From Kineococcus rhizosphaerae (GTDB lineage: Bacteria > Actinomycetota > Actinomycetes > Actinomycetales > Kineococcaceae): a DNA stretch of 64,000 nucleotides. Positions 9,632 through 19,689 of this stretch are shown in pieces. A model generated the notes under the pieces. The model was not told where the DNA came from. It was given only the letters and a program-made list of their open reading frames with translations, and ran no database searches. Each line of letters begins with the position of its first letter. Positions within the stretch are counted from its first letter, which is position 1. Position numbers and translations under genes: made by a program. The stretch spans positions 62,001-126,000 of the forward strand of contig NZ_PVZF01000004.1 of assembly GCF_003002055.1 (NCBI RefSeq), given 5' to 3'.

Positions 9632-9745
9632 TCAGCCCTGGCGCTGCTTGTGGCGCAGGTTGTCGCAGATGATCATGACCCGGCCGTGACGGCGGATCAC
9701 CTTGCACTTGTCGCAGATCTTCTTGACGCTCGGCTTGACCTTCAT
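9632..9745 (-). CDS. rpmJ: 50S ribosomal protein L36, zinc-binding form
   Basis: A 37-residue protein reading [19 protein letters not shown] then [19 protein letters not shown]. Cysteines in CDKC plus the later C and H form the zinc-ribbon ligand set of the C+ type L36. It lies between infA and rpsM. Too short for most automatic gene lists but unambiguous. Confidence 0.95.
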   Translation of the reverse strand: MKVKPSVKKICDKCKVIRRHGRVMIICDNLRHKQRQG

Positions 9746-9806
9746 CGTGTCTCCGGTCGTGCAGAACCCGCCCCGCGCACGGGAGGGGCCGGCGGCCAGT
9801 GGGTGG

Positions 9807-10028
9807 TCACTTGTAGCGGTAGACGATGCGCCCGCGGGACAGGTCGTAGGGGCTGAGTTCGACCACGACCCGGTCCTCGGGGAGGATGCGGATGTAGTGC
9901 TGCCGCATCTTCCCGGAGATGTGGGCGAGCACCTTGTGACCGTTGCTGAGCTCCACGCGGAACATCGCGTTCGGCAGGGCCTCGATCACGGTGCCTTCGA
10001 TCTCGATGACGCCGTCCTTCTTCGGCAT
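9807..10028 (-). CDS. infA: Translation initiation factor IF-1
   Basis: Seventy-three-residue OB-fold factor that occupies the ribosomal A-site during initiation. It begins [20 protein letters not shown] and ends [16 protein letters not shown], the expected full length. GGAGG lies four bases before the ATG. First gene of the infA-rpmJ-rpsM-rpsK unit, with a candidate promoter at 10114-10142. Confidence 0.97.
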   Translation of the reverse strand: MPKKDGVIEIEGTVIEALPNAMFRVELSNGHKVLAHISGKMRQHYIRILPEDRVVVELSPYDLSRGRIVYRYK

Positions 10029-10113
10029 GTCCTCCGCTTTTCATCAAGTGTCTGTTGAAGCCCGGTGGCCTCCTCCGGAAGTCCCGACAGGAGGCATGGC
10101 GGACCGACGGTCA

Positions 10114-10142
10114 AGCTTACGCGACGGCGTGCCGATGACGAA
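10114..10142 (-). promoter_or_regulatory. Candidate promoter of infA operon
   Basis: On the minus strand a TTCGTC -35 (10137-10142) and TAAGCT -10 (10114-10119) are 17 bases apart, giving a leader of about 80 bases before infA. The -10 is good, the -35 weak. Confidence 0.45.
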
Positions 10143-10167
10143 ATCGAGCGATCATGCCGTCGGGGTG

Positions 10168-10182
10168 GGTTGCGGCGCAACC
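10168..10182 (-). terminator. Small hairpin after map
   Basis: A 6 bp stem GGTTGC/GCAACC with a 3-base loop, 26 bases downstream of the map stop. It may end the secY-adk-map transcript. The same short palindrome core occurs beside the rplA terminator at 37173-37187. Confidence 0.4.
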
Positions 10183-10208
10183 GAAGACGCGGGCGGAGCG
10201 GGCCGGGC

Positions 10209-11021
10209 CTACTCCGAGGGGACCGTCACGCCGAACGCGGCGAGCTCGGCCGCTCCCCCGTCGGGCGCCGTCAGCACCCACAGGCCCTCGTCGAGGACCG
10301 CGACGGTGTGCTCCCAGTGCGCGGCCCGGGTGCCGTCGGACGTCACGACCGTCCAGTCGTCGGCGAGGGTGTCGGTCTCGATCCCCCCGCGCGTGCACAT
10401 CGGCTCGATGGCGAGCACGAGGCCGGGCTTGACCTTCGGCCCCTTCTCGCGCACGCGGTAGTTCAGGACCTCGGGCGCCATGTGCATGGCCGTGCCGATG
10501 CCGTGACCGGTGTAGCCGTCCACGATCCCCAGGCGGCCGTCCACGGCGTCCTCCACGGCGGCGCCGACGTCCCCCACCCGGCCGCGGGCGTCCAGGGCCG
10601 CGATGCCGGCCCACATGGCCTTGCGGGTGATCTCGACGAGGTCGACGTCACCGGCGTCCTTCGGCTCCCCGACGATCTCGGTGAAGGCCGAGTCCCCGTG
10701 CCAGCCGTCGACGACGCAGCCGCCGTCGACGGAGACGACGTCACCCTCGGCCAGCACCCGGTCCCCCGGGATGCCGTGGACGACGACCTCGTTGACCGAG
10801 ATGCAGAAGGTCTTCGGGTAGCCGTGGTAGCCGAGGAAGTTCGAGGTCCCGCCCCCGGCGCGGATGACCTCCGCGCCGATCGCGTCCAGCTCCTCCAGCG
10901 CGATCCCCGGGCGCAGGGCCGCGCGCACGCTCTCCAGGGCCGCGTGCGTCAGCAGCCCCGCCGCGCGCATGGCGCGCACCTGCTCGGGTGTCTTGTACTC
11001 GACCCGTTCCCGTCCGAACAC
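10209..11021 (-). CDS. map: Type I methionine aminopeptidase
   Basis: Removes the initiator methionine from nascent proteins; two-metal cytosolic enzyme. The 270 residues contain the family features VNEVVVHGIPG, the metal aspartates in SVDGGCVVDGWHGD, HGIGTAMH (metal histidine) and the C-terminal EHTVAVLDEG glutamate region. GTG start 12 bases after adk. Placement after secY-adk is standard. Confidence 0.96.
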   Translation of the reverse strand: MFGRERVEYKTPEQVRAMRAAGLLTHAALESVRAALRPGIALEELDAIGAEVIRAGGGTSNFLGYHGYPKTFCISVNEVVVHGIPGDRVLAEGDVVSVDGGCVVDGWHGDSAFTEIVGEPKDAGDVDLVEITRKAMWAGIAALDARGRVGDVGAAVEDAVDGRLGIVDGYTGHGIGTAMHMAPEVLNYRVREKGPKVKPGLVLAIEPMCTRGGIETDTLADDWTVVTSDGTRAAHWEHTVAVLDEGLWVLTAPDGGAAELAAFGVTVPSE

Positions 11022-11033
11022 GAGCGGGCCGCC

Positions 11034-11609
11034 TCAGGCGTGCGGGAGGTCGAGCGCGGCGAGCAGGCGGTCGGTGACCGCGGCGATCTCGCCGAGACCG
11101 TCCACCGAGCGCAGCAGCCCGCGCTCGGCGTAGACCTCCACGAGCGGGGCCGTCTGGTCCAGGTAGACCTGCTGGCGGGTGCGGATGACGTCCTCGGTGT
11201 CGTCCGAGCGGCCCTGGTCGGCGGCACGGCCGGCGAGGCGGCGCACCAGCTCGTCGGTGTCCGCAGTGATCTCCAGGACGTGCTCGAGCTTGGCGCCGGC
11301 CTCGCCCAGCATGTCGTCGAGCTCGCGGACCTGGTCGGTCGTGCGCGGGTAGCCGTCGAGGATGAAGCCCTCGGCCGCGTCCGGCTGCTGGAGGCGGTCG
11401 CGGACCATCGCGTTGGTCACGGTGTCCGGCACGTACTTGCCGGCGTCCAGGTACTCCTTGACCGTCTGGCCCAGCTCGGTCTGCTCCGCCACGTTCGCGC
11501 GGAAGATGTCGCCGGTGGAGATGGCGGGGACGCCGAGGCGGGCGGACAGGAGCTTGGCCTGGGTGCCCTTGCCCGCGCCGGGCGGACCGAGCAGGACGAG
11601 ACGTGTCAT
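11034..11609 (-). CDS. adk: Adenylate kinase
   Basis: Interconverts AMP and ATP with two ADP. The 191 residues have the P-loop GPPGAGKGTQ at about 8-17, the AMP-binding ISTGDIFR and the GYPRTTDQ motif. The LID is the short form without zinc cysteines, as is usual in actinobacteria. Its ATG overlaps the secY stop as ATGA, which implies translational coupling. Confidence 0.97.
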   Translation of the reverse strand: MTRLVLLGPPGAGKGTQAKLLSARLGVPAISTGDIFRANVAEQTELGQTVKEYLDAGKYVPDTVTNAMVRDRLQQPDAAEGFILDGYPRTTDQVRELDDMLGEAGAKLEHVLEITADTDELVRRLAGRAADQGRSDDTEDVIRTRQQVYLDQTAPLVEVYAERGLLRSVDGLGEIAAVTDRLLAALDLPHA

Positions 11610-12907
11610 CGCAAGAACCCTTCGTAGTTTCGCTGCTGGAGCTGGGACTCGATCTGCTTCACGGTCTCCAGCCCGACCCCGACGATGATCAGGATCGAGG
11701 TGCCGCCGAAGGGGAAGTTCGTGTTCGCGTTGAAGAGCACGAAGGCGATCAGCGGGAGCAGCGAGATGAGCCCCAGGTACAGGGATCCTGGCAGGGTGAT
11801 GCGCGTGAGGATGTAGTCGAGGTACTCCGCGGTCGGCCGCCCCGCCCGGACCCCGGGGATGAAGCCACCGTACTTGCGCATGTTCTCGGCGACCTCGTCC
11901 GGGTTGAACGTGATCGCGACGTAGAAGTACGCGAAGAAGATGATGAGCAGGAAGTAGGCGGCCATGTAGATCGGGTGGTCGCCCTTGACCAGGTGGTCGT
12001 TGATCCAGGCCACCCAGGCCGAGTTGGAGTCGTTGAACTGCGCCACCAGGGCCGGCAGGTACAGCAGCGACGAGGCGAAGATCACGGGGATGACCCCGGC
12101 CATGTTGACCTTCAGCGGGATGTACGTGGACGTGCCCCCGTACATGCGCCGCCCGATCATGCGCTTGGCGTACTGGACGGGCACCCGGCGCTGGGACTGC
12201 TCGACCGCCACGACGGCGGCGACCACCACGAGACCGATGACGATGACGCCGGCGAAGGTCAGCCAGCCGCGCTCGCGGCCGATGGCCAGCAGCGACGTCG
12301 GGAAGGTCGCCGCGATCTGGGCGAAGATCAGCAGCGACATGCCGTTGCCGACGCCGCGCTCGGTGACGAGCTCACCCAGCCACATGATCAGCCCGGTGCC
12401 GGCGGTCATGGTCAGCACCATGAGCAGGATGGTGGTGATGCTCTGGTCGGGCAGGACGGCGGCGGTGCAGGAGGTCCCGAAGAGCCGGGAGGGCTCACGG
12501 GCGATCGTCACGTAGGTGGTCGACTGCAGGACCGCCAGGCCGATCGTGAGGTACCGCGTGTACTGGGTCAGCTTGGTGGTGCCCTGCTGACCCTCCTTCT
12601 TGAGGTCCTCGAAGCGCGGGATGACCACCGTGAGCAGCTGGATGATGATGCTCGCCGTGATGTACGGCATGATCCCGAGCGCGAAGATGCTCAGCTGGAG
12701 CAGCGCGCCGCCGGAGAAGAGGTTGGCCAGGCCCAGCAGGTCGTTGCCCTTCTGGGCCACGTCGATGCACTGCTGCACGGCGGAGTAGGACACCCCCGGC
12801 GCGGGCACGAAGGAGCCCAACCGCACCAGGACGATGATCCCGATCGTGAAGAGCAGCTTGCGGCGCAGGTCGGGCGTCCGGAAGGCGCGACCGATCGCTG
12901 TGAGCAC
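11606..12907 (-). CDS. secY: Preprotein translocase subunit SecY
   Basis: Ten-helix core channel of the Sec export system in the plasma membrane. I place the start at GTG 12907 (VLTAIGRAFRTPDLRRK), 433 residues, because GGAGG lies five bases upstream; an open frame continues to an ATG at 13066 but that stretch is not SecY-like and includes the rplO terminator. Hydrophobic helices such as LLFTIGIIVLVRLGSF and the plug region follow. Coupled to adk downstream. Confidence 0.96.
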   Translation of the reverse strand: MLTAIGRAFRTPDLRRKLLFTIGIIVLVRLGSFVPAPGVSYSAVQQCIDVAQKGNDLLGLANLFSGGALLQLSIFALGIMPYITASIIIQLLTVVIPRFEDLKKEGQQGTTKLTQYTRYLTIGLAVLQSTTYVTIAREPSRLFGTSCTAAVLPDQSITTILLMVLTMTAGTGLIMWLGELVTERGVGNGMSLLIFAQIAATFPTSLLAIGRERGWLTFAGVIVIGLVVVAAVVAVEQSQRRVPVQYAKRMIGRRMYGGTSTYIPLKVNMAGVIPVIFASSLLYLPALVAQFNDSNSAWVAWINDHLVKGDHPIYMAAYFLLIIFFAYFYVAITFNPDEVAENMRKYGGFIPGVRAGRPTAEYLDYILTRITLPGSLYLGLISLLPLIAFVLFNANTNFPFGGTSILIIVGVGLETVKQIESQLQQRNYEGFLR

Positions 12908-13042
12908 TACGACCTCCTGCACCGCACTCCCCTGTCGAGGAGGAGACGGGTTCGTCACTGACTGGTCGGACGGTTGAGCCGAACGAAGGAAAACGTGCAA
13001 GGGCTGGGGAGCCCTGGTAGACCCTACCTCCCCGCAAACGCA

Positions 13043-13085
13043 CACGCGGCGGTAGCGGGCGATCACTCGCCGCTACCGCCGCGTG
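13043..13085 (-). terminator. Intrinsic terminator between rplO and secY
   Basis: A perfect 16 bp stem (13043-13058 with 13070-13085) with an 11-base loop, 20 bases after the rplO stop, ends the S10/spc transcript before secY. Confidence 0.8.
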
Positions 13086-13104
13086 GGCAGTGCGTCTCGC
13101 TGGG

Positions 13105-13563
13105 TCAGCGGACGGTCGTCGAACCGCCCGCAGCCGCGATCTTCTCGGCCGCCGAGGTCGAGAACTTGTCGGCCGTCACCTGCAGGGCCACGGTGATCTC
13201 ACCGGTGCCGAGCACCTTGACGGGCTGGCCCTTGCGGACCGCGCCCTTGGCGACGAGCTCGTCGACACCCACGGTGCCGCCCTCGGGGAAGAGGGTCCCG
13301 AGCTTGTCGAGGTTGACGACCTGGAACTCGACGCGGAACGGGTTCTTGAACCCGCGCAGCTTCGGCAGGCGCATGTGCAGGGGCATCTGGCCGCCCTCGA
13401 AGGCCTCGGGCACCTGGTAGCGGGCCTTGGAACCCTTGGTGCCGCGACCGGCGGTCTTGCCCTTGCTGCCCTCACCGCGGCCGACACGGGTCTTCGCCGT
13501 GTTCGACCCCGGGGCGGGGCGCAGGTGGTGCAGCTTCAGGACGTGCTCACCCTGGTTGGGCAT
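13105..13563 (-). CDS. rplO: 50S ribosomal protein L15
   Basis: Late-assembly large-subunit protein. The ATG at 13563 ([19 protein letters not shown]) gives 152 residues and overlaps the rpmD stop by one base. Glycine-rich [19 protein letters not shown] and the [18 protein letters not shown] section are typical. An open frame extends upstream through rpmD but is not coding. Confidence 0.96.
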   Translation of the reverse strand: MPNQGEHVLKLHHLRPAPGSNTAKTRVGRGEGSKGKTAGRGTKGSKARYQVPEAFEGGQMPLHMRLPKLRGFKNPFRVEFQVVNLDKLGTLFPEGGTVGVDELVAKGAVRKGQPVKVLGTGEITVALQVTADKFSTSAAEKIAAAGGSTTVR

Positions 13564-13745
13564 CAGTCGACCTCCTCCACGGTCACGAGGTGCGCGACGG
13601 TGTTGGCCATGCCACGGAACTCGGGCTTGTCGTCCTTGACGACCGACTGCCCGATCTTGTGGAGCCCGAGGCTGCGGAGCGTGTCGCGCTGGTTCTGCTT
13701 GCCGCCGATGCCGGACTTGGTCTGCGTGATCTTCAGGCGTGCCAT
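13563..13745 (-). CDS. rpmD: 50S ribosomal protein L30
   Basis: Sixty-residue protein beginning [20 protein letters not shown], the expected size for bacterial L30. The ATG at 13745 overlaps the rpsE stop by one base, and its own stop overlaps the rplO start. An apparent longer frame upstream runs through rpsE in another phase and is not real. Confidence 0.96.
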   Translation of the reverse strand: MARLKITQTKSGIGGKQNQRDTLRSLGLHKIGQSVVKDDKPEFRGMANTVAHLVTVEEVD

Positions 13746-14410
13746 CAGGAGGCCACCCCCGCCGCCTGGGCGCGCAGGAGCGCCACCGGCGCCACGTCCT
13801 CGACCGCCAGGCCACGGCGCGCCGCCACCTGCTCGGGACGCTCGAGGCCGCGCAGGGCCTCGATCGTCGCGTGCACGATGTTGATCGCGTTGTCGCTGCC
13901 GAGGGACTTCGACAGGACGTCGTGGACACCCGCGCACTCGAGCACGGCGCGGACCGGACCACCGGCGATCACACCGGTACCCGGGGAGGCCGGGCGCAGC
14001 ATGACCACGCCGGCCGCCTTCTCACCCTGGATGGGGTGCGGGATGGTGCCCTGGATGCGCGGGACGCGGAAGAAGTTCTTCTTCGCCTCCTCGACACCCT
14101 TGGCGATGGCCGCGGGGACTTCCTTGGCCTTGCCGTAGCCGACACCGACGGTGCCGTCGCCGTCGCCCACGACCACGAGGGCCGTGAAGCTGAAGCGACG
14201 ACCGCCCTTGACGACCTTGGCGACGCGGTTGATGGTCACGACGCGCTCGACGAAGTTGCCGCGGTCGCCCGCGTCGCCCCGTCCACGGTTGTCGCGGCCG
14301 CCGTCGCGACCGCCACGCCCGCCGCCGCGGTTGTCGTTGCGGTTGTCGCCGCCGCCGCGGTTGTCGCCGCCGCCGGCCGCACCGGCGCCTCGGCGCTGGG
14401 GTCCAGGCAT
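13745..14410 (-). CDS. rpsE: 30S ribosomal protein S5 with Gly/Asn/Arg/Asp-rich N-terminal extension
   Basis: Decoding-fidelity protein at the mRNA entry site. The S5 core begins about residue 50 ([20 protein letters not shown]) and includes [14 protein letters not shown]. Before it lies a low-complexity stretch of about 50 residues made of Gly, Arg, Asn and Asp, with runs such as [19 protein letters not shown]. Total 221 residues against about 165-200 in relatives. The tail is probably disordered and RNA-binding; that is inference. Confidence 0.96.
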   Translation of the reverse strand: MPGPQRRGAGAAGGGDNRGGGDNRNDNRGGGRGGRDGGRDNRGRGDAGDRGNFVERVVTINRVAKVVKGGRRFSFTALVVVGDGDGTVGVGYGKAKEVPAAIAKGVEEAKKNFFRVPRIQGTIPHPIQGEKAAGVVMLRPASPGTGVIAGGPVRAVLECAGVHDVLSKSLGSDNAINIVHATIEALRGLERPEQVAARRGLAVEDVAPVALLRAQAAGVAS

Positions 14411-14444
14411 CAGACGTTCCTCATCTCATCGACTTCGTGGGTCA

Positions 14445-14828
14445 TCACAGGGCCAGGCCCGCCTCACGGGCGCCGTCGGCGATCGCCGCGACGCGCCCGG
14501 CGTACCGGTTGCCACCGCGGTCGAAGACCACGGCCTCGATGCCGGCCGCCTTGGCCCGCTCGCCGACGAGGACGCCGACGGCCTTGGCCTTGGCCGACTT
14601 GTCGTCGCTGCTGGCGCGCAGGTCCGCCTCCATGGTCGAGGCCGACGCGAGGGTGTGACCCGCGGCGTCGTCGATGACCTGGACGAAGACGTGGCGCGTG
14701 GACCGCGTGACCACGAGACGAGGACGCACGGCGGTGCCGACGACCTTCTTGCGCACACGGGTGTGACGGCGCTTGCGCGCAGGCGCAGTGCCCTTCTGGG
14801 TCTTCTGGGTGGAGAGTCCCATCGTCAC
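14445..14828 (-). CDS. rplR: 50S ribosomal protein L18
   Basis: Binds 5S rRNA. Core motifs [34 protein letters not shown] and the C-terminal [21 protein letters not shown] are clear. The listed GTG at 14828 overlaps the rplF stop as GTGA; an ATG two codons later (14822) is an equally reasonable start. Confidence 0.96.
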   Translation of the reverse strand: MTMGLSTQKTQKGTAPARKRRHTRVRKKVVGTAVRPRLVVTRSTRHVFVQVIDDAAGHTLASASTMEADLRASSDDKSAKAKAVGVLVGERAKAAGIEAVVFDRGGNRYAGRVAAIADGAREAGLAL

Positions 14829-15364
14829 TTACCAGCCTTTCCGACCTTGCGGCGGATCTGCTCGCCGGCGTAGCGCACGCCCTTGCCCTTGTACGGGTCG
14901 GGCTTGCGGAGCTTGCGGATGTTCGCAGCGACCTCGCCGACCTGCTGCTTGTCGATCCCGGCGACGGAGAACTTGGTGTTGCTCTCCACCGCGAAGGTGA
15001 TGCCGGTCGGCGCCTTGATGACGACCGGGTGGCTGAAACCGAGGGCGAACTCGAGGTCGGAGCCCTTGGCCGTGACGCGGTAGCCCGTGCCGACGATCTC
15101 GAGCTTCTTTTCGTAGCCCTTGGTGACGCCCTCGACCATGTTCGAGATCAGCGTGCGGGTGAGGCCGTGCAGCGAGCGCGAGGTGCGCTCGTCGTCGGGA
15201 CGGGTGACCTGGAGGGTCCCCTCCTCGGTGCGCTCCACCGCGATGGGCGAAGCGACGGTGTGGTTCAGCTCGCCCTTGGGGCCCTTGACCGTGACGGCGG
15301 AGCCGTCGATGGTCACGTCCACGCCCGCGGGGACGGAGATCGGGAGTCGACCGATGCGCGACAT
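14825..15364 (-). CDS. rplF: 50S ribosomal protein L6
   Basis: Large-subunit protein near the factor-binding site. The ATG at 15364 ([17 protein letters not shown]) is preceded by GGAGGA and gives 179 residues, the usual length; an in-frame ATG 14 codons upstream is less likely. The C-terminal [20 protein letters not shown] is the family signature. Confidence 0.97.
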   Translation of the reverse strand: MSRIGRLPISVPAGVDVTIDGSAVTVKGPKGELNHTVASPIAVERTEEGTLQVTRPDDERTSRSLHGLTRTLISNMVEGVTKGYEKKLEIVGTGYRVTAKGSDLEFALGFSHPVVIKAPTGITFAVESNTKFSVAGIDKQQVGEVAANIRKLRKPDPYKGKGVRYAGEQIRRKVGKAGK

Positions 15365-15377
15365 GAGTTCTCCTCCC

Positions 15378-15776
15378 TCACCAGACGTAGGCGAGGACTT
15401 CCCCACCCACGCCTCTCTTGTTGGCCTGCTTGTCGGTCAGGAGACCCGAGGAGGTGGACAGGATCGCCACGCCCAGGCCGCCCAGCACGCGGGGCAGGTT
15501 CGTCGACTTCGCGTAGACCCGCAGACCCGGCTTGCTCACGCGGCGCAGGCCGGCGATCGCACGCTCGCGGTTGGGGCCGAACTTCAGGTTCAGCGTCAGC
15601 TTCTTGCCCACCTCGGCGTCCTCGACCGTCCAGGAGGCGATGTAGCCCTGCTCCTGGAGGATCTCGGCGATGTGGGACTTCAGCTTGCTGTACGGCATGG
15701 AGACGCTGTCGTGGTACGCCGAGTTGGCGTTCCGCAGACGCGTCAGCATGTCCGCGATGGGGTCGGTCATCGTCAT
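15378..15776 (-). CDS. rpsH: 30S ribosomal protein S8
   Basis: Central-domain 16S rRNA binder. The 132 residues begin [17 protein letters not shown] and end with the characteristic [20 protein letters not shown] and LAYVW. The start could also be the second ATG two codons in. Standard spc-operon position between rpsN and rplF. Confidence 0.97.
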   Translation of the reverse strand: MTMTDPIADMLTRLRNANSAYHDSVSMPYSKLKSHIAEILQEQGYIASWTVEDAEVGKKLTLNLKFGPNRERAIAGLRRVSKPGLRVYAKSTNLPRVLGGLGVAILSTSSGLLTDKQANKRGVGGEVLAYVW

Positions 15777-15870
15777 CGGGCTCGTCCGCCCTTCCTCGCC
15801 GGGGTTTCCCCACCGCGGAGCGCGGTGCGGACCTTCGGCGTCTTGGTCATCAGGGTCGTGAAGAAAGAGG

Positions 15871-16056
15871 TCACCAGCTGGACTTGGTCACACCGGGCAG
15901 CTCGCCGCGGTGCGCCATGTCGCGCACGCAGATGCGGCACAGGCCGAACTTGCGGTACACGGCGTGCGGGCGACCGCAACGCTGGCAGCGGGTGTAGGCG
16001 CGCACCTTGAACTTCGGCTTGCGCGCGGCCTTGTGGATCAGGGAGGTCTTCGCCAC
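15871..16056 (-). CDS. rpsZ: 30S ribosomal protein S14, zinc-binding type Z
   Basis: Sixty-one residues from a GTG at 16056 preceded by AAGGAG: it begins [20 protein letters not shown] and has the zinc pair CQRC and CRIC, ending GVTKSSW. This is the short four-cysteine S14 found in the spc operon of Gram-positives. An open frame extending upstream to 16314 belongs to rplE in another phase. Confidence 0.96.
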   Translation of the reverse strand: MAKTSLIHKAARKPKFKVRAYTRCQRCGRPHAVYRKFGLCRICVRDMAHRGELPGVTKSSW

Positions 16057-16058
16057 GG

Positions 16059-16628
16059 TCAGTTCTCCTTGAACGGGAAGCCCAGAGCACGCAGCAGCGC
16101 ACGGCCTTCGTCGTCGGTCTTCGCCGTCGTCACGACCGTGATGTCCATGCCGCGGACGCGGTCGATCCGGTCCTGGTCGATCTCGTGGAACATGGACTGC
16201 TCGTTGAGACCGAAGGTGTAGTTGCCGTTGCCGTCGAACTGCTTCGGCGACAGACCGCGGAAGTCGCGGATGCGCGGGAGCGCCAGCGACAGCAGACGGT
16301 CCAGGAACTCCCACATCCGGTCCCCGCGCAGGGTGGTGTGGCAGCCGATCGGCATGCCCTCGCGCAGCTTGAACTGGGCGATGGACTTGCGGGCCTTGGT
16401 GATCTGCGGCTTCTGACCGGTGATGGCCGTGAGGTCGCGGACGGCGCCGTCGATCAGCTTCGAGTCGCGAGCGGCCTCGCCGACACCCATGTTCACCACG
16501 ACCTTGACCAGGCCGGGGATCTGCATGACGTTCGGGTAGGAGAACTGGGTGTTCAGCTCACCCTTGATCTCGTCGCGGTAGCGCTGCTTCAGACGCGGAA
16601 GGGCGCGCGCTTCAGTGGTGGTGGTCAT
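16059..16628 (-). CDS. rplE: 50S ribosomal protein L5
   Basis: 5S rRNA-binding protein of the central protuberance. The 189 residues include [30 protein letters not shown] and [20 protein letters not shown]. Its ATG overlaps the rplX stop by one base, and rpsN follows at once. Confidence 0.97.
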   Translation of the reverse strand: MTTTTEARALPRLKQRYRDEIKGELNTQFSYPNVMQIPGLVKVVVNMGVGEAARDSKLIDGAVRDLTAITGQKPQITKARKSIAQFKLREGMPIGCHTTLRGDRMWEFLDRLLSLALPRIRDFRGLSPKQFDGNGNYTFGLNEQSMFHEIDQDRIDRVRGMDITVVTTAKTDDEGRALLRALGFPFKEN

Positions 16629-16999
16629 CAGATGTCCTTGCCGGAACGCTTGGCGACGCGGATGCGGTTGGTCTTGGTGCGACCGTCGCGCTCGACCTTC
16701 TCCTCGCGGATGCCGACGCGGGTCGGCTTCTTGGTCTCCGGGTCGACGAGCTGCACGTTGCTGATGTGGATCGGGGCCTCGCGCTCGACGATGCCGCCCT
16801 CCACACCGGGACGGGCCTTGGTGTGGCGCTTGATGCGGTTCACACCCTCGACCAGGACGCGCTGCGTCTCGGCGTTCACCTCGAGCACCTTGCCCTGCTT
16901 GCCGAGGTCGGACGTCTTGGTGCCGTCCTCGTTCTTGCGCCCGCGCACGCGGGTGATGACCTGCACGAGGTCACCCTTCTTGATGCGCAACTTCGCCAT
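16628..16999 (-). CDS. rplX: 50S ribosomal protein L24
   Basis: Assembly initiator with an N-terminal KOW motif: [20 protein letters not shown] then [20 protein letters not shown]. Between the two halves of the KOW motif is an inserted loop (about residues 21-33, [12 protein letters not shown]) longer than in most L24 proteins. 123 residues; the stop overlaps the rplE start. Confidence 0.96.
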   Translation of the reverse strand: MAKLRIKKGDLVQVITRVRGRKNEDGTKTSDLGKQGKVLEVNAETQRVLVEGVNRIKRHTKARPGVEGGIVEREAPIHISNVQLVDPETKKPTRVGIREEKVERDGRTKTNRIRVAKRSGKDI

Positions 17000-17001
17000 G
17001 G

Positions 17002-17370
17002 TCAGAGCACCTCCGGAGCCAGCGAGATGATCCGCATGAACTTCTTCTCGCGCAGTTCACGACCGACGGGCCCGAAGATGCGGGTACCGCGGGGGTCACC
17101 GTCCGCGCGGAGGATCACCGCGGCGTTCTCGTCGAAACGGATGTAGGAACCGTCGGCGCGCCGACGCTCCTTCTTGGTGCGGACGATGACGGCCTTGACC
17201 ACATCGCCCTTCTTGACGTTCCCACCGGGGATGGCGTCCTTGACCGTGGCCACGATCACGTCACCGATGCCGGCGTAGCGGCGGCCGGAGCCACCGAGAA
17301 CGCGGATGCACAGGATTTCCTTGGCACCCGTGTTGTCGGCGACCTTGAGCCGCGACTCCTGCTGGATCAC
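17002..17370 (-). CDS. rplN: 50S ribosomal protein L14
   Basis: Large-subunit interface protein. Starts [20 protein letters not shown], contains [20 protein letters not shown] and ends [10 protein letters not shown]; 122 residues is the exact family size. It is separated from rpsQ by a 130-base gap holding a hairpin. Confidence 0.98.
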   Translation of the reverse strand: MIQQESRLKVADNTGAKEILCIRVLGGSGRRYAGIGDVIVATVKDAIPGGNVKKGDVVKAVIVRTKKERRRADGSYIRFDENAAVILRADGDPRGTRIFGPVGRELREKKFMRIISLAPEVL

Positions 17371-17445
17371 TCTCTACTCCTTCGTCGCGCCGGTTCTCGT
17401 CCACCCGTGAGGGGGCGAGCCTGGCCGAACGGACATGGAATCTGG

Positions 17446-17471
17446 GGGTGGGCCGCACCTGCGGCCCACCC
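17446..17471 (-). terminator. Hairpin between rpsQ and rplN (possible attenuator)
   Basis: A perfect 11 bp stem (17446-17456 with 17461-17471) with a 4-base loop, about 30 bases after the rpsQ stop, without a U-tract. It divides the S10 cluster from the spc cluster and may reduce downstream readthrough or accompany a new promoter. Confidence 0.5.
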
Positions 17472-17500
17472 TCGGTCGAACGCGCCCGAGAGCGCGCGCA

Positions 17501-17782
17501 TCACTTCGCGCGTTCGAGGACCTCGACGACGCGCCAGCGCTTGGTCGCCGACAGCGGCCGGGTCTCGGCGATGAGGACGAGGTCGCCCACACCGGCCGTC
17601 TCGACCTCGTCGTGCGCCTTGACCTTGGTCGTGCGGCGGATGACCTTGGCGTAGAGCGGGTGCTTCACGCGGTCCTCGACCTCGACGACGACGGTCTTCT
17701 GCATCTTGTCGCTGACGACGTAACCGCGACGCGTCTTGCGGTAGCCGCGCTCGGTGGTCGCGGCGGTCTCCTGCTCGCTCAC
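17501..17782 (-). CDS. rpsQ: 30S ribosomal protein S17
   Basis: 16S rRNA 5' domain binder with OB fold. 93 residues including [42 protein letters not shown] start overlaps the rpmC stop as GTGA. Confidence 0.97.
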   Translation of the reverse strand: MSEQETAATTERGYRKTRRGYVVSDKMQKTVVVEVEDRVKHPLYAKVIRRTTKVKAHDEVETAGVGDLVLIAETRPLSATKRWRVVEVLERAK

Positions 17783-18030
17783 TTCGCAGCCTCCTTCGTG
17801 ATCGGCGCCTCGGTGATGCCGAGCTCGCGCTCGCGCATCGTCGTGTAGATGCGGGCGATGTCCCGCTTGACGGCCTTCAGCCGGGAGTTGTTCTCCAGCT
17901 GGCCGGTGGCGGACTGGAAGCGCAGGTTGAACAGCTCTTCCTTCGCCTTCTTCAACTCCTCGACGAGCTTCGTGTCGTCGAACTCGCGGAGCTCGTCAGC
18001 GCCCAGGCCCTTGGTCCCGATCGCCATCAT
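17779..18030 (-). CDS. rpmC: 50S ribosomal protein L29
   Basis: Two-helix protein at the exit tunnel and docking site for nascent-chain factors. 83 residues containing [20 protein letters not shown] and [20 protein letters not shown]. The ATG overlaps the rplP stop as ATGA; a second ATG one codon on is an alternative start. Confidence 0.96.
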   Translation of the reverse strand: MMAIGTKGLGADELREFDDTKLVEELKKAKEELFNLRFQSATGQLENNSRLKAVKRDIARIYTTMRERELGITEAPITKEAAK

Positions 18031-18443
18031 TCACCACCCTCGCGACGCACGATCTTGCACTTGACCGGAAGCTTGTGGATCGCACGGGTCAGGGCCTCGT
18101 GCGCGATCTTCTCGGTCGGGAACGACAGTTCGAACATCACGCGACCCGGCTTGATGTTCGCGATCCACCACTCCGGCGAACCCTTGCCGGAACCCATGCG
18201 GGTCTCGGCAGGCTTCTTCGTGAGGGGGCGGTCCGGGTAGATGTTGATCCAGACCTTGCCGCCACGACGGATGTGACGCGTGATGGCGATACGAGCGGAC
18301 TCGATCTGCCGGTTGGTGACGTAGCCACCCTCGACGGCCTGGATCCCGTACTCACCGAAGGTGACGCGGGTGCCGCCGGAGGCCGCACCACGCCGCGTGG
18401 GGTGGTGCTGCTTGCGGTGCTTGACTCGACGCGGGATCAGCAC
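18027..18443 (-). CDS. rplP: 50S ribosomal protein L16
   Basis: A-site tRNA contact on the large subunit. Begins [19 protein letters not shown] with a GTG start; [20 protein letters not shown] and the PGRVMFEL region are diagnostic. 138 residues, the normal size. Confidence 0.98.
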   Translation of the reverse strand: MLIPRRVKHRKQHHPTRRGAASGGTRVTFGEYGIQAVEGGYVTNRQIESARIAITRHIRRGGKVWINIYPDRPLTKKPAETRMGSGKGSPEWWIANIKPGRVMFELSFPTEKIAHEALTRAIHKLPVKCKIVRREGGE

Positions 18444-18446
18444 GAC

Positions 18447-19253
18447 TCAGGCCTCCGATCCGGTTGCCGCCGGCGCTGCAGCAGCCGCCGGAGCGGCCGC
18501 GGGCGCGGCGTCGGTGGTGGGACGGGTGCGGCGGGCCCCGCGGTCGGGGCGGTCGCCGCGCTCACCACGACGCGGGGCGCGCGGAGCGGCGGCCTGCGAC
18601 TGGGCGAGCTCACGGCTGGTGACGTCGCCGTGGTAGATCCAGACCTTCACGCCGATGCGGCCGAAGGTCGTGCGGGCCTCGTAGAAGCCGTAGTCGATGT
18701 TCGCGCGCAGCGTGTGCAGCGGAACGCGACCCTCGCGGTAGAACTCCGAGCGCGACATCTCCGCACCGCCGAGGCGGCCGGCGCACGCGACACGGATGCC
18801 CTTGGCCCCCGAGCGCATGGTCGTCTGCATCCCCTTGCGCATGGCGCGACGGAACGAGACGCGGCTCGCGAGCTGCTCGGCGATGCCCTGGGCGACCAGC
18901 TGGGCGTCGGTCTCGGGGCTCTTGACCTCGAGGATGTTCAGCTGGACCTGCTTGCCCGTGAGCTTCTCGAGCTCGGTGCGGATGCGGTCGGCCTCCGCAC
19001 CGCGACGGCCGATCACGATGCCCGGGCGCGCGGTGTGGATGTCCACACGCACGCGGTCACGGGTGCGCTCGATCTCGACCTTCGAGATGCCCGCGCGCTC
19101 CATGCCCTTGGACATGAGGCGACGGATCGCGACGTCCTCCTTGACGTAGTCGGCGTAGCGCTGACCGGTCTTGGTGGAGTCGGCGAACCACCGGCTGCGG
19201 TGGTCGGTGGTGATGCCCAGTCGGAACCCGAAGGGGTTGACCTTCTGTCCCAT
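18447..19253 (-). CDS. rpsC: 30S ribosomal protein S3 with Ala/Pro-rich tail
   Basis: mRNA-entry helicase-site protein with an N-terminal KH domain ([17 protein letters not shown]) and the C-terminal S3 domain ([11 protein letters not shown]). After about residue 215 there is a low-complexity basic then Ala/Pro tail ([34 protein letters not shown]), giving 268 residues against about 230 in most bacteria. Overlaps the rplV stop by one base. Confidence 0.96.
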   Translation of the reverse strand: MGQKVNPFGFRLGITTDHRSRWFADSTKTGQRYADYVKEDVAIRRLMSKGMERAGISKVEIERTRDRVRVDIHTARPGIVIGRRGAEADRIRTELEKLTGKQVQLNILEVKSPETDAQLVAQGIAEQLASRVSFRRAMRKGMQTTMRSGAKGIRVACAGRLGGAEMSRSEFYREGRVPLHTLRANIDYGFYEARTTFGRIGVKVWIYHGDVTSRELAQSQAAAPRAPRRGERGDRPDRGARRTRPTTDAAPAAAPAAAAAPAATGSEA

Positions 19254-19633
19254 CAGCGGGTCCTCCTCGTCTTCTTGGCGCCGGCGACGGCGGGAGCCAC
19301 GACCACCGTGATGTGGCTCGTGCGCTTCAGGATCCGTCCGGCGCGGCCCTGGGCCCGCGGACGGAAGCGCTTCATGGTCGGACCTTCGTCGACGTGGATC
19401 GCCTTGACGACGTAGTCGTTCGGGTCGAACGCCTCGGAGTGCTTGTCCGCGAGGAACTTCGCATTCGCGATGGCGCTCTCGACGAGCTTGCGCACGGGCT
19501 CGGCCGCCGCCTGCGGGGCGAACGAGAGCACGGCGACGGCTTCAGTGGCCTGCTTGCCCCGGACGAGGTCGACGACTCGGCGCGCCTTCTGGGGCGTGAC
19601 GCGGAGGTGCCGCGTCTGCGCCTTGGCTTCCAT
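19253..19633 (-). CDS. rplV: 50S ribosomal protein L22
   Basis: Lines the exit tunnel. The ATG at 19633 ([19 protein letters not shown]) gives 126 residues; the open frame runs further upstream through rpsS in another phase but is not L22. [20 protein letters not shown] is the signature beta-hairpin region. Its stop overlaps the rpsC start. Confidence 0.96.
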   Translation of the reverse strand: MEAKAQTRHLRVTPQKARRVVDLVRGKQATEAVAVLSFAPQAAAEPVRKLVESAIANAKFLADKHSEAFDPNDYVVKAIHVDEGPTMKRFRPRAQGRAGRILKRTSHITVVVAPAVAGAKKTRRTR

Positions 19634-19689
19634 CCCTGTCCTGCTTCCTGGTTTCGGTCTCGAAAGGTTGTGTCGCGTGAGCCGGTGGC

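Noticed and set aside
10120-10208. Small plus-strand genes in the map-infA gap
   Set aside because: Only shadow frames without ribosome sites; the gap is explained by a promoter and a small hairpin.
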